DNA of 44,530 nt from NCBI GenBank assembly GCA_017635675.1, contig JAGBLA010000131.1, forward strand, positions 1 through 44,530, in the 5' to 3' direction. Positions within the stretch are counted from its first letter, which is position 1, and every line of letters starts with the position of its first letter. Shown here piece after piece: positions 23,873 to 33,305 of the stretch. The notes under the pieces are model-generated. The model was not told the DNA's origin and did no database searches. It was given only the letters and a program-made list of their open reading frames with translations. The translations under genes were made by a program, and so were the position numbers. Origin of the DNA: Ruminiclostridium sp. Its GTDB lineage: Bacteria; Bacillota; Clostridia; Oscillospirales; Ruminococcaceae.

Positions 23873-24985
23873 CTATTTCACAAGGTCGAGTATATTGCTC
23901 ACCACCAAATCGGTGGAATTCGGTATGTTGAGTTTCGCGGCGTTCTCGCCCATTGCGGCAAGCCGCGCGCGGTCATTGTAAAGCGCCTTCACCTCATCGA
24001 GCAGCCGCTCGGGGGTGAGTTCCTTGTCCTCTATCAGTATAGCGGCACCGTTCTTGCTCATGGTGAGCGCATTGTAATACTGGTGGTTCTCCGCCGCCTG
24101 AGGGAATGGTATCAGTATTGCGGGTCTGCCGGTGGCTTTGAGCTCGGTGAGAGTCATAGCGCCCGACCGTGATATCACAAGGTCGGCGGCGCAGAGGCAG
24201 GTGTACATATTGTCGATGTATTCCTGCGCGCGGAACCGCTCTCCGGGGGTTATGCCGTATTCTTTCAGAAGCCCGTCGAACATATCTTTCCCGTTGCCGC
24301 CGAAGGCGTGTATATGGTTGATGTCGCCGCATTCGTGCTCCCAGCCCAGCATTGCCACCACCGCGCGGCTTATCTTGTTCGCGCCGAGACTGCCGCCGAA
24401 GGAGACTATGGTCATGCCGTCGGGAAGTCCGAGACGGGCTCTCGCCGCGCCGCGCTCCTCAATGGGGATATTGCTGCGCAGAGGGTTTCCCGTGATGACG
24501 CAGTTGTCCTTTCGGGAAAGGTGAGAGAGTACGTCCTCGTTGGATACGAGCACCTTGTCCACGTGCTTTGACAGCATGGTGGTGGTTATGCCGGGCAGGG
24601 AGTTGCTCTCGTGCACTGCGGTCTTTATGCCCATTTTCGACGCCGCCGTAAGTACGGGAGCGCACACGTACCCGCCGGTGCCGATGACGACATCGGGAGC
24701 GAACTCCCGCAGCAGGTCGTGTGCGTAGCCTTTGGCGGTGATGTAGTAATGCACCGCCTGTATATTCCGCTTGATGTTGTTCGGGGTGAGCTTTCGCTGG
24801 AACCCCGCCATTTTAAAAGCTGTGAAATCATAGCCCGCGCTTTGCACGAGCCGTTCCTCCATGCCGCCCTGAGCGCCGACGAATTTTATCTGCGCGTCGG
24901 GAAAGAGCTGCTTTATCTTGTCTGCTATTGCAAGAGCGGGATTGATGTGACCCGCAGTTCCGCCTGCGGCAAGGATAACCTTCAT
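23873..24985 (-). CDS. murG: Undecaprenyl-PP-MurNAc-pentapeptide GlcNAc transferase
   Basis: MurG transfers GlcNAc to lipid I to make lipid II on the inner face of the membrane. The 370-residue GT-B glycosyltransferase has the N-terminal loop GGTAGHINPALA (8-19), the linker loop SFGGSLGANKIS and the C-terminal nucleotide-sugar signature SRSGAMTLTELKATGRPAIL with PFPQAAENHQYYNA. The start overlaps the ftsW stop by one base (TAATG), so translation is coupled. Confidence 0.95.
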   Translation of the reverse strand: MKVILAAGGTAGHINPALAIADKIKQLFPDAQIKFVGAQGGMEERLVQSAGYDFTAFKMAGFQRKLTPNNIKRNIQAVHYYITAKGYAHDLLREFAPDVVIGTGGYVCAPVLTAASKMGIKTAVHESNSLPGITTTMLSKHVDKVLVSNEDVLSHLSRKDNCVITGNPLRSNIPIEERGAARARLGLPDGMTIVSFGGSLGANKISRAVVAMLGWEHECGDINHIHAFGGNGKDMFDGLLKEYGITPGERFRAQEYIDNMYTCLCAADLVISRSGAMTLTELKATGRPAILIPFPQAAENHQYYNALTMSKNGAAILIEDKELTPERLLDEVKALYNDRARLAAMGENAAKLNIPNSTDLVVSNILDLVK

Positions 24986-26361
24986 TATATCGTAGCCTTT
25001 CGTGAGATATTCAGAACAACGCCCATTTCGCCGAGCTGCATCAGCAGCGCCGTGCCGCCGTAGCTTAAGAACGGCAGTGAAACGCCTGTATTGAAGAACG
25101 CGTTTGACGCAACGGCGATGTTGAGGAACGCCTGTACGCCTATCTGTATTACGATGCCTGCGCAGAGCAGCATACCTTCCTTGTCGGGAGCCGATGCCGC
25201 TATGTAGAATCCGCGGATTATAAGTATAAGGAACAGCAGGATAACGACCATAGCGCCGACAAATCCGAGCTCCTCAACGATAACGGAGAAGATGAAGTCG
25301 TTCTCCGCGAAAGGCAGATAGCTGTATTTCTGGTGGGAGTTTCCGAAACCCTGCCCGAAAAATCCGCCGGAACCGAGAGCGATAAGCGACTGGTAGGTCT
25401 GATAGGTCTTGCCCTGGATATCCGCTTCGGGGTCTTTAAGGCTGAGCATTCTTGCCGAAACGTAGTCAAATCCGAGCATCGGGAACACGGTGAATATCAT
25501 TATCGCGCCCACGGCTATCGCGCCAAGCACAAGCGCTACGTGAGTGCCTTTCGCGCCGCCGATGAACAGCATACATATCGATATGACGAGGATTATCAGT
25601 GTAGCCGAAAGGTGCGGCTGCATGATAACAAGTCCGCAGGCTATGCCGATACGGATCATTATCGGCATGAAACCCTTTGTGAAGCTTTTCATCTTGTCGT
25701 AGTTGCGCTGCATATACTCCGCTATGACAAGGATAGTTACGAATTTGAGTATCTCCGAGGGCTGAATGGTTATCTCGCCAACTCGTATCCAGCGCTCCGC
25801 GCCGTTTACCGTGCTTCCTATGATACGAACGAGTACCATCAGCGAGGCGGAGCCTATGATAGCTATTTTGAGTATAAGCTTGTTGAAGAATATGTGGTAG
25901 TCGATACAGGACAGCAGAAGCATAGCTCCGATGCCGCCCACGGCGAATAACAGCTGACGCTTTAAAAAGTAAAAGCTGTCGCCGTATGTGAGCTTTGCCG
26001 AGGCGTATGTCGCCGAGAACAGCATGATTATGCCGAATGTCAGCAGTATCAGCACCACGAGGAAGAACGAAAAGTCGAACTTCTGCGGCCATACGAGCGA
26101 CTGGAGCTTTTCCTTGAATGTCTTTTTGGGCTTTGCCGCAGCCTGTGCCTTAGCGGCGGTGCGGGAAACGGGTCTCGCGGCAGGTCTTGCCGCGGGTCTC
26201 GTAACACCGTGAGTCTGCCTTACTCGTCTGTCCGCGGGTCGGCTTACGGGAGATCCCATAACTCCCTCGCCGCCGCTGTACATTCGCATGGGGCTCGCGC
26301 CCGTGAGAGAGCCGCGCTGGAACGCGCCTCTGCGTCTTGCTGTATCCGATGAGGATTGCAT
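24985..26361 (-). CDS. ftsW: Lipid II polymerase / division protein FtsW (SEDS family) with long N-terminal tail
   Basis: SEDS proteins polymerise lipid II into glycan strands together with a class B penicillin-binding protein. The 458-residue protein has about ten membrane segments from residue 96 on, with SEDS hallmarks such as NGAERWI, QPSEILKF, ENDFIFSVIVEELGF and FLNIAVASNAFFNTGVSLPFLSYGG. Before the first segment lies a 95-residue cytoplasmic extension rich in Arg, Pro and Ala (for example TRPAARPAARPVSRTAAKAQ), much longer than in usual FtsW. AGGAGG precedes the ATG, so the extension appears to be translated. It follows mraY by 15 bp. Confidence 0.92.
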   Translation of the reverse strand: MQSSSDTARRRGAFQRGSLTGASPMRMYSGGEGVMGSPVSRPADRRVRQTHGVTRPAARPAARPVSRTAAKAQAAAKPKKTFKEKLQSLVWPQKFDFSFFLVVLILLTFGIIMLFSATYASAKLTYGDSFYFLKRQLLFAVGGIGAMLLLSCIDYHIFFNKLILKIAIIGSASLMVLVRIIGSTVNGAERWIRVGEITIQPSEILKFVTILVIAEYMQRNYDKMKSFTKGFMPIMIRIGIACGLVIMQPHLSATLIILVISICMLFIGGAKGTHVALVLGAIAVGAIMIFTVFPMLGFDYVSARMLSLKDPEADIQGKTYQTYQSLIALGSGGFFGQGFGNSHQKYSYLPFAENDFIFSVIVEELGFVGAMVVILLFLILIIRGFYIAASAPDKEGMLLCAGIVIQIGVQAFLNIAVASNAFFNTGVSLPFLSYGGTALLMQLGEMGVVLNISRKATI

Positions 26362-26376
26362 ATAACGTCCTCCTTC

Positions 26377-27390
26377 TTATAATCCGTTTACGAGCAGTAT
26401 CGCGGCTGCACCGCAAACTGCGCCTATCGACGAGAAAACTGTCACTATTTTTTCTTCCTTCCACCCTCTGAGCTCAAAGCTGTGGTGGATAGGGGTCATC
26501 TTGAAAAGCCGCTTTCCGTGCGTTATCTTGAAGTAAGTCATCTGTATCAGCACCGTGAGCGCTTCCCAGATATATACAGCCGCCGCTATGACCATAAGCA
26601 CCTCAACGTGCAGCGACACGCCAAGCATAGCGACGATGCCGCCGAGGAACATCGAACCTGTGTCCCCCATGAACACCTTCGCGGGGTGCCAGTTCCATAT
26701 AAGGAACCCGAGACAGCCGCCCGCCGCCGCCACAGCGACTATCGTGTGACCGTTGAACCCCAGCATAGCCGAGATTATTGCGAAAACTATACAGTAAACG
26801 AAAGTTACCGATGAACACAGCCCGTCGATACCGTCGGTGAGGTTCACCGCGTTGACGATGTAGAGAATGCCGAGCCCCAAGATGATGTAGTAGAAATACC
26901 ACAGGTCAAGGCTTCCGATAAAGGGGAACTTTATGGCGGTGTCGGTATCTCCCGAGAGCACTCTTACCGTGAAGAACGCCGCTATCACGAGCACCTGCAG
27001 CACTATCTTCTGCATGGGGGTGAGCCCCTCGTTCTGCTTTTTCTTTACCTTGATGAAGTCGTCGAGAAAGCCGATGAAACCGAAGAAGAACGCGCCCGCG
27101 GTGACGGAGATGACGCTCATCAGTTCCTTGTGCGCAAGGGTGTCCGCCCCGAGCAGCCCGTTCGTTCCGAGCAGGATAAGTCCCGCCGTTACAGCGGCGA
27201 CAGTACCGATGATGAACATCATGCCGCCCATTGTGGGAGTGCCTTGTTTGTCCTTTTTGTGCCATATCGGGCCTATGTCAAGTATGGTCTGCCCGAATTT
27301 GAGCTTTCTAAGCCAAGGTATAAGCGCAAATCCCAGTACAGCCGATACGATGACCGCCGCAGCCGAGACCGCAATTATCGTCAGAAGCAT
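26377..27390 (-). CDS. mraY: Phospho-N-acetylmuramoyl-pentapeptide transferase
   Basis: MraY makes lipid I by moving phospho-MurNAc-pentapeptide onto undecaprenyl phosphate. The 337-residue polytopic protein shows the catalytic aspartates in FLDDFIKVKKKQNEGL, NAVNLTDGIDGL and MGDTGSMFLGG, and about ten membrane segments. GAGGG precedes the ATG. The gene follows murE by 23 bp. The murF gene that commonly lies between murE and mraY is absent here. Confidence 0.95.
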   Translation of the reverse strand: MLLTIIAVSAAAVIVSAVLGFALIPWLRKLKFGQTILDIGPIWHKKDKQGTPTMGGMMFIIGTVAAVTAGLILLGTNGLLGADTLAHKELMSVISVTAGAFFFGFIGFLDDFIKVKKKQNEGLTPMQKIVLQVLVIAAFFTVRVLSGDTDTAIKFPFIGSLDLWYFYYIILGLGILYIVNAVNLTDGIDGLCSSVTFVYCIVFAIISAMLGFNGHTIVAVAAAGGCLGFLIWNWHPAKVFMGDTGSMFLGGIVAMLGVSLHVEVLMVIAAAVYIWEALTVLIQMTYFKITHGKRLFKMTPIHHSFELRGWKEEKIVTVFSSIGAVCGAAAILLVNGL

Positions 27391-27413
27391 TGTTTACCCT
27401 CTTTGCCCCGCGT

Positions 27414-28850
27414 TCAGCCGCAGAGCTCCTTTATTATTTCATGTTCGCTGAAATGCGTATAATCGTCACCGATGACCTGATAGTCCTCGTGACCCTTGCC
27501 GCAAAGCGCTATCATATCGCCTTTCCTTGCCGCCGAGACTGCGAATTTTATCGCGTCGAGCCTGTCAACGAAGCAGTGTACCTCGCATGACGCGCCCTCA
27601 AATCCCTGCTTCACCTGGTCGATGATGCTCTGCGGATCCTCGAAACGCGGATTGTCCGAGGTTATCACCGCGATGTCGGCGTATTTCGCCACGCACTTAC
27701 CCATTGCGGGACGCTTGCCCGTGTCACGCTCGCCCGCGGCTCCGAACACTGTGATGAGCCGCCCTCTGACGAAACTGCGCAGAGCTCCGAGAGTTTTCTC
27801 AAGCCCGTCCTCGGTGTGGGCGTAGTCGCATATGACGGTGTAATCCCCGTCATACAGCACCTCCGCGCGCCCGCGCACGCCTTTGAGCGTGTTGAGCGCG
27901 GATATGACATCGCGAAGCGGCACTCCCGCCTGTACACAGGCTGCCGCGGCGCCCATGGAATTCATCACATTGAACGCACCTGGCATGGGGATATCCACAC
28001 CGAAAGCCTGTTCCGAGGCTTTATCCGCCAGTACATACGACACTCCGCCGTTTTTCAGTGTTATCCTGCAAGCGGAAACGTCGGTCATGCTCTCCTCGCT
28101 TAGCGCGGTGAGCTTTATGCCGCCCTGTGCTGCAAGTTCATCGTAAAGCCGCCTGCCCCACGGGTCATCGACGTTTATCACCGCCGACTCGCAGCACGCG
28201 AACAGTGACTTCTTAGCCTGATAGTAGTTTTCCATGGTGCCGTGCCAGTCTAGGTGATCCTGAGTAAGATTTGTGAATATCCCGCAGACGAACCGTTCGC
28301 CTGTGAACCGCGACTGGGAGAGTGCCTGAGAGGACGCTTCCATAACGCAGAACTGTGCGCCGTTGTCCGCCATTTCGCGGAAATACCCGTACAGGTCGAA
28401 CTGGTAAGGCGTAGTGAGGTGCGCCTCGTATGTCCTGCCGCAGACATCATAGCCCGCGGTGCCGATGCACCCGCATTTCATGCCGTTTGCGTTCAGAATA
28501 TGCTTTATCATGTTGACCGTGGTGGTCTTGCCGTTCGTTCCCGTGGCGGCTATAAGCCTGAGCCGCCCGGTGGGGTCGCCGAAATACCTTGACGAGAGAA
28601 CGCTGTACATGACGCGGGTGTTCTCGCAGAGTATCTGCTGTGGGAGCCCGAGGTCATGGTCAGCCACCACTGCTGCCGCGCCTTTTGAGAGCATCTCCGC
28701 GCAGGCGGCGTGACCGTCGAAGTTGCGCCCGCTTATCGCTATGAATATATCGCTTGGCTTTACTTTGCGCGTGTCGTCGGTGATGACGCCTATCTCACGG
28801 TCTTCGAGCCCCGCGCGCTCGGTCTCGTTCAAAATGTCAAATAACCGCAT
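27414..28850 (-). CDS. murE: UDP-MurNAc-L-Ala-D-Glu:meso-diaminopimelate ligase
   Basis: MurE is a cytoplasmic ATP-dependent ligase adding the third amino acid of the stem peptide. The 478-residue protein has the three Mur ligase domains: the P-loop ATGTNGKTTTVNM near residue 110, the central QDHLDWHGTMENYYQAKKSLF with the lysine that is usually carbamylated, and the C-terminal domain. The motif TSDNPRFEDP identifies the amino acid: DNPR is the signature for meso-diaminopimelate, while Lys-type ligases differ at this site. AAGGATATCAG precedes the ATG. It lies 12 bp after the penicillin-binding protein gene. Confidence 0.93.
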   Translation of the reverse strand: MRLFDILNETERAGLEDREIGVITDDTRKVKPSDIFIAISGRNFDGHAACAEMLSKGAAAVVADHDLGLPQQILCENTRVMYSVLSSRYFGDPTGRLRLIAATGTNGKTTTVNMIKHILNANGMKCGCIGTAGYDVCGRTYEAHLTTPYQFDLYGYFREMADNGAQFCVMEASSQALSQSRFTGERFVCGIFTNLTQDHLDWHGTMENYYQAKKSLFACCESAVINVDDPWGRRLYDELAAQGGIKLTALSEESMTDVSACRITLKNGGVSYVLADKASEQAFGVDIPMPGAFNVMNSMGAAAACVQAGVPLRDVISALNTLKGVRGRAEVLYDGDYTVICDYAHTEDGLEKTLGALRSFVRGRLITVFGAAGERDTGKRPAMGKCVAKYADIAVITSDNPRFEDPQSIIDQVKQGFEGASCEVHCFVDRLDAIKFAVSAARKGDMIALCGKGHEDYQVIGDDYTHFSEHEIIKELCG

Positions 28851-28862
28851 CTGATATCCTTA

Positions 28863-31229
28863 TTAACCTCCGTCGTCTCCGTTGTTGACGAGGAACGTCA
28901 CGTCTATGACAGTGCCGCGGCTCACTTCCGTACCGGGAGCTACCGACTGACCCGAGGCAACGGCGTTGGGGTTGTTGATACCGCCGCCGCTGAGGGAGAT
29001 GTTGAGCCCGTAGAACGACAGGGTACTGTTAGCCTGTGCGACGGTGCAGCCGGTAAGGTCGGGTACCTTGACCTTCTGCTGCTCGGCGCCGAGCATATAT
29101 ATCACTACCGTTCCGTTCTTCGGTATGGGAGCGGCAGCCTGAGGCACGGTGTAATCCACGATAGTGCTCTGGTCGTCACCTACTATCTCGTATTTGAGAC
29201 CCTTGGTGTTTATCGAGGAGATAGCGTCGAGCACCGAGGAGCCGTAAACGTAAGGCACGGTGGTGTTCTGCATTTCGAGCTCCTCCGCGGTGTACTGCGG
29301 GTAAACTCCGAGGTATTCGAGACATTCGCTGAACACGGCGGAAACGACAGGCGCTGCCACCATGGAGCCGTAGTACTTGCCGCCGAGAGGTTCATCAACG
29401 CACACGAGCATGATGTACTCGGGGTCGTCGGCGGGTGTGAACGCGCAGAACGAGCCGACATAGCGCATATCCCAGCTGTTATGGTATTCATCGAGTTTCT
29501 GGGAAGTGCCTGACTTGCCGCCTATGCGATAGCCCGCTATGTAAGCGTTCTGACCGCCGTTCGCGGTAACGACGTTCTCGGTGAGCTCGCGCATGAGCTT
29601 TGAGGTCTCGCCGCTTATTACCTGACGCTTTATGGTGGGTTCGGCAGCCTTCACCACGTTGCCGCTGCTGTCAACTATCTTGTCAACGATGTAGGGGGTG
29701 AGCAGGTAGCCGCCGTTTATTGCCGCGGCGTAGGCACATATCATCTGTATCGGGGTTATTTTGTTGGTCTGACCGAAGGAGGAGGAAGCAAGCTCGACGC
29801 GTCCCATTCTCTCGTACGGCACGAACAGCGGGCTTGCCTCGCCGGGCAGGTCGATGCCTGTCTTCTCGGTGAAACCGAAAGCCGTGAAGTAATTGCAGAA
29901 CAGCCGTCTGCCGAGCTTTAAGCCTATCTGTATGAACGCGGGGTTGCAGGATTTGGTGAGCGCGTCCTGGAGGACGAGCGTTCCGTGTCCGCCGCCGGTG
30001 GTCCAGCAGTGTATCCTTGTGTCCTCGACCTCGTAAACGCCGAGACACAGGAACGATGAATTGAGGTCGATGACCTCCTCCTCAAGCGCGGAAGCGCAGG
30101 TTATCACCTTGAATACCGAGCCCGGGAAGTACAGCTCGGAGACCGCTTTGTTCTTCCACTGGAGCTCGCGCATTGCGGCGCGTTTCTGCTCCAGCTCCTC
30201 CTCGATGCGGCGGTCTATCTCTTCCTGGTCGGTAAGGCTTCCCGCCATGTAGTCGAGAACGAGCTGATAGCGCATTTCCTCCAGCCGCTCCTCGTCTATA
30301 TCCGAGAGTTTTGACGGGTCGTTGAGGTCATATCCCGGAGCTGTAGCCATGCCGATGATCGCGCCTGTTTTGGCGTTCATGATTATGCCTGTGGCGCGGT
30401 TGGCGGCTTTATGCTGCTTTACGGCAGTTTCGAGGTTCTTTTCGAGGTAATACTGGACGGTGCTGTCAAGGGTGAGGATTATGCTGTTGCCGTCGCTCGC
30501 CTCATAGCGGTTCTCGTGGTCGTAGGGCATAGCGTTGCCTTTGGCGTCCTTCGCCATGACGATAAGACCGTCGGTGCCCTGGAGATAGTCGTCGTAGTAG
30601 GCTTCGAGACCGTAAACGCCCTCGTTGTCATAGTTTGTGAAACCGATTATGGACGAGGCGAGGCTGTCGTTGGGGTAGTAGCGCTTGCTGCTCTCCATAA
30701 GGTACACGGTGTAGGCTTTGAGCTTATTGTCGGTGATGAATTTCTGCACCCGGTCGTAGGTCGCTTTATCGACCTTTTTCTTGACGATGAAGTATTCGTT
30801 TTTGAGGTTGCCGCAGCCGTCGATGATACGCTGTTCATCGACATCGAGCATCTTCGCGAGCTCGCGGCAGATAGTACGGGTCATTCTCGGCTTGCCTGCC
30901 TTTTCGAGCTCGTCGTCCATTTCCGAGATAGCTTTCGGCGACAGTACAACGTCCCACACGGTGGTGCTCTGTGCGAGTATCTTGTTGTTGCGGTCATAGA
31001 TGTTGCCGCGGTTTGCGGTTATGGTATAGCTGCTGAGCTGCTGGGCATTTGCCTTTGAGCGGTAGTATTCCGAGCGGACGACTGTGGTGTTGTAGATAAC
31101 GCGGCAGATATATCCCGCTGCAAAAATAAGCAGAATAAGCACGACCCAGAACATACGCCGTTTCATTTTGTTCGTAGGGGCGAGTATGGGTGTGCTGTTC
31201 GCGCTGTCGGGCATTTTTCCGTTTGCCAT
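28863..31229 (-). CDS. Class B penicillin-binding protein with PASTA domains (SpoVD/PBP2B-like)
   Basis: The 788-residue transpeptidase cross-links septal or spore peptidoglycan as the partner of a SEDS polymerase. One membrane segment (about 24-45) is followed by the dimerisation domain and the penicillin-binding domain with active-site Ser371 in SVFK, SCN at 427-429 and KSGT at 572-575. The C-terminus has two PASTA repeats (about 660-788), which bind muropeptide or beta-lactam-like ligands in related proteins. An insertion rich in Glu and Arg at about 305-360 lies before the active site. The position after ftsL in dcw fits FtsI/PBP2B or SpoVD, which the sequence alone does not separate. Confidence 0.92.
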   Translation of the reverse strand: MANGKMPDSANSTPILAPTNKMKRRMFWVVLILLIFAAGYICRVIYNTTVVRSEYYRSKANAQQLSSYTITANRGNIYDRNNKILAQSTTVWDVVLSPKAISEMDDELEKAGKPRMTRTICRELAKMLDVDEQRIIDGCGNLKNEYFIVKKKVDKATYDRVQKFITDNKLKAYTVYLMESSKRYYPNDSLASSIIGFTNYDNEGVYGLEAYYDDYLQGTDGLIVMAKDAKGNAMPYDHENRYEASDGNSIILTLDSTVQYYLEKNLETAVKQHKAANRATGIIMNAKTGAIIGMATAPGYDLNDPSKLSDIDEERLEEMRYQLVLDYMAGSLTDQEEIDRRIEEELEQKRAAMRELQWKNKAVSELYFPGSVFKVITCASALEEEVIDLNSSFLCLGVYEVEDTRIHCWTTGGGHGTLVLQDALTKSCNPAFIQIGLKLGRRLFCNYFTAFGFTEKTGIDLPGEASPLFVPYERMGRVELASSSFGQTNKITPIQMICAYAAAINGGYLLTPYIVDKIVDSSGNVVKAAEPTIKRQVISGETSKLMRELTENVVTANGGQNAYIAGYRIGGKSGTSQKLDEYHNSWDMRYVGSFCAFTPADDPEYIMLVCVDEPLGGKYYGSMVAAPVVSAVFSECLEYLGVYPQYTAEELEMQNTTVPYVYGSSVLDAISSINTKGLKYEIVGDDQSTIVDYTVPQAAAPIPKNGTVVIYMLGAEQQKVKVPDLTGCTVAQANSTLSFYGLNISLSGGGINNPNAVASGQSVAPGTEVSRGTVIDVTFLVNNGDDGG

Positions 31230-31333
31230 TTGTTCTCCTTGTGTTATATGTCTTATATGACGGCTTATGCGGGCGCAGCGAAATGCCCGTCCGCATTACC
31301 ATTATATTGGGTTTTGTCCGCTTTTATTCCTTT

Positions 31334-31834
31334 TCAGAATCCGAGGTAGTCCAGCACAGAGTTGAACCAGTTCTGAATGGAAACGAAGATATTGCTTTCC
31401 TCCTGTGCCACCTCGGTCATCTCCTCGGTGTTGAGGGTGATGTAGGTTATCTGCGAGCTCTGTGTTTTTTGCAGCCCGAGCTCCTGGGACGCGATGTTTT
31501 CCACGTTGTCTATGGTGTACATACTGTCGAGCTCGGCTTTAAGGCGCACATTCTCGCGCTCGGCAAGTTCGATGTCGTTCTTGGTCTCGCTTATCATAGA
31601 GGTATAGTCGGATATCTGCACCTTGCTCCACAGCAGACCGAAGGCTATCAGGGCGACGAATGAAACGAGCGCGAGAGCTGCCATAATGCTGCCGTTTCGT
31701 CCTATGGACTTCTTCTGGGTAATTCCTATCTTTGCCTTTTCTTCGCGTTTTTTCTGACGTTCCGCCTTTTTCTTTTCAAAATCCTCGTCGGTCTCGAATA
31801 TCGAAAGGTCATAGGCTAAATTGTCATTATACAT
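31334..31834 (-). CDS. ftsL: FtsL-like septum formation protein
   Basis: The 166-residue bitopic protein has a charged cytoplasmic N-terminus (about 1-48), one membrane segment (about 50-70) and an extracytoplasmic leucine-zipper-like coiled coil (about 75-115, KNDIELAERENVRLKAELD) ending in the FtsL/DivIC motif IASQELGLQK. In known systems FtsL pairs with DivIC and FtsQ/DivIB. Assignment rests on this layout plus its place between rsmH and the penicillin-binding protein. AGGAGGAAGTACC precedes the ATG. Confidence 0.82.
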   Translation of the reverse strand: MYNDNLAYDLSIFETDEDFEKKKAERQKKREEKAKIGITQKKSIGRNGSIMAALALVSFVALIAFGLLWSKVQISDYTSMISETKNDIELAERENVRLKAELDSMYTIDNVENIASQELGLQKTQSSQITYITLNTEEMTEVAQEESNIFVSIQNWFNSVLDYLGF

Positions 31835-31846
31835 GGTACTTCCTCC

Positions 31847-32773
31847 TTATGGGAGCTTTTCTATTATCCTGAGTTTTGCGCTTCTGCTGCGGGGGTTTTC
31901 CGCAAGCTCGGCTTCGTCCGCTGTTATCGGCTTTTTGGTTATCTGCACTGCGCGGGGCTTTTTGCCGCACACGCATACCGGAAATTCCTTCGGGCAGGTA
32001 CAGCCCTCGCACAGCGCGCGGAATTTCTGCTTTACTATCCTGTCTTCAAGGGAGTGGAAAGTTATCACGGACAGCCGTCCGCCTGTGACGAGCAGCTCGA
32101 AAATATCGTCAAGCGCGGTCGTAAGCGCGTCCAGCTCGCCGTTTACCTCTATGCGTATCGCCTGGAAGGTCTTGCGGCATGGGTTCTTCTCCTTGCGCAC
32201 TTTAAGCGGCACATTGCGTTTGATTATCTCCGCGAGCTCACCTGTGGTGCGTATCGGAGCGCTCTCCCGCGCCATAGCTATGCCCCGCGCTATGCCCCGC
32301 GCGAACTTTTCCTCTCCGTACTCAAATATTATCTCCGAGAGCTTGTCCTCGGGGTAGTCGTTCACTACGTCGTAAGCGCTCATGCCCTCGCCGCTCATGC
32401 GCATATCGAGGGGTGCGTCATTATGGAACGAAAATCCGCGCTCGGGGTCGTCGAGCTGATGTGAGGACACTCCGAGATCCATTATCGCGCCGTCGAGCTT
32501 ATCTATGCCGAGTTCGGGCAGAACGTCTTTTATCTCGCTGAAATTGCGCTGCACGAAAACAGGGGAGTACCCTTCGAGCCGTTTCTTCGCGGCTGCGATA
32601 GCCTCACCGTCACGGTCGAAGCAGATGAGCTTTCCGCTGCCGCCGAGTCGCTTTGCTATTTCGAGACTGTGACCGCCGCCGCCCGTGGTGCAGTCGGCGT
32701 AAATGCCGCCCTCGTGTATGTTCAGCCCGTCAACCGCGGGCATGAGCAGCACTGTGGTATGTGAAAACTCCAT
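31847..32773 (-). CDS. rsmH: 16S rRNA (cytosine-1402-N4)-methyltransferase
   Basis: RsmH methylates N4 of C1402 in the decoding centre of 16S rRNA with S-adenosylmethionine. The 308-residue protein shows the family start EFSHTTVLLMPAVDGL, the cofactor loop DCTTGGGGHSLEIA, CFDRDGEAI, DLGVSSHQLDDPERGFSF and the ending RSRSAKLRIIEK. It follows mraZ with 1 bp between stop and start, the standard dcw arrangement. Confidence 0.95.
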   Translation of the reverse strand: MEFSHTTVLLMPAVDGLNIHEGGIYADCTTGGGGHSLEIAKRLGGSGKLICFDRDGEAIAAAKKRLEGYSPVFVQRNFSEIKDVLPELGIDKLDGAIMDLGVSSHQLDDPERGFSFHNDAPLDMRMSGEGMSAYDVVNDYPEDKLSEIIFEYGEEKFARGIARGIAMARESAPIRTTGELAEIIKRNVPLKVRKEKNPCRKTFQAIRIEVNGELDALTTALDDIFELLVTGGRLSVITFHSLEDRIVKQKFRALCEGCTCPKEFPVCVCGKKPRAVQITKKPITADEAELAENPRSRSAKLRIIEKLP

Positions 32774-32774
32774 A

Positions 32775-33200
32775 TCAGATATCCAGCTCTATCGCGGTCT
32801 GGGTGAGCTCCGCGAGATCCATGCTGCCGTTCATATCGTCCCATGCCGCCTTGTCCCATATCTCGGCTCGCTTGCCGACGCCGACGATGACGATGTCTTC
32901 CTTGAGCCCCGCGAATTCACGCAGCGGCTGGGGAATAAGGGCACGACCCTGTTTGTCGGGCTCTATCTCGTAAGAGCTTGTTATCAGATAGCGGCGCAGT
33001 CCCTTTGTCTTGACGGACGGGAGGCTGTTTATCTTGTTTTCCAGCTCGTTCCAGTCCTCCATGGTGTAGAGCGTCAGGCTCCTGTTCTTGTCATCTACCG
33101 TTTTGGAGACCATAAAGACATCGCCGAGCTCTTCGCGCAGCTTCACGGGGAAATTCATTCTGCCCTTGGCGTCAAGTGTGCTTTTGTATTCGCCCCGCAT
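32775..33200 (-). CDS. mraZ: Transcriptional regulator MraZ
   Basis: MraZ is a ring-forming DNA-binding protein that represses its own division/wall cluster in several bacteria. The 141-residue protein has two SpoVT/AbrB-like repeats, each with the typical DxKGR-like core (LDAKGRMNFP near residue 10 and DKQGRALIP near residue 85). I chose the ATG at 33200, which lies 9 bp after AAGGAG; the ATG at 33209 touches that ribosome site. First gene of the dcw operon. Confidence 0.94.
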   Translation of the reverse strand: MRGEYKSTLDAKGRMNFPVKLREELGDVFMVSKTVDDKNRSLTLYTMEDWNELENKINSLPSVKTKGLRRYLITSSYEIEPDKQGRALIPQPLREFAGLKEDIVIVGVGKRAEIWDKAAWDDMNGSMDLAELTQTAIELDI

Positions 33201-33227
33201 CTTTATCATCTCCTTTCTTGACGGCTT

Positions 33228-33256
33228 AATATAAGGAAAGTTTTCAACAGTTTCAA
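33228..33256 (-). promoter_or_regulatory. Promoter of the dcw (mraZ) operon
   Basis: On the minus strand TTGAAA (33251-33256) and TATATT (33228-33233) are 17 bp apart, giving a very short leader of about 20 nt before mraZ. The -35 is covered by one arm of a 15-bp perfect inverted repeat. Confidence 0.6.
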
Positions 33257-33305
33257 CAGTTATCGGCTTTAATTGGAGGTTTAGCCCTGCGAAACTGTTG
33301 AAAAC
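33240..33305. repeat. 15-bp perfect inverted repeat over the mraZ promoter
   Basis: GTTTTCAACAGTTTC (33240-33254) is repeated exactly inverted at 33291-33305, with 36 bp between. The left arm covers the -35 of the dcw promoter, so it is not part of the transcript. Arms about five helical turns apart suggest a DNA-binding protein site or loop; the protein is unknown. Confidence 0.55.
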
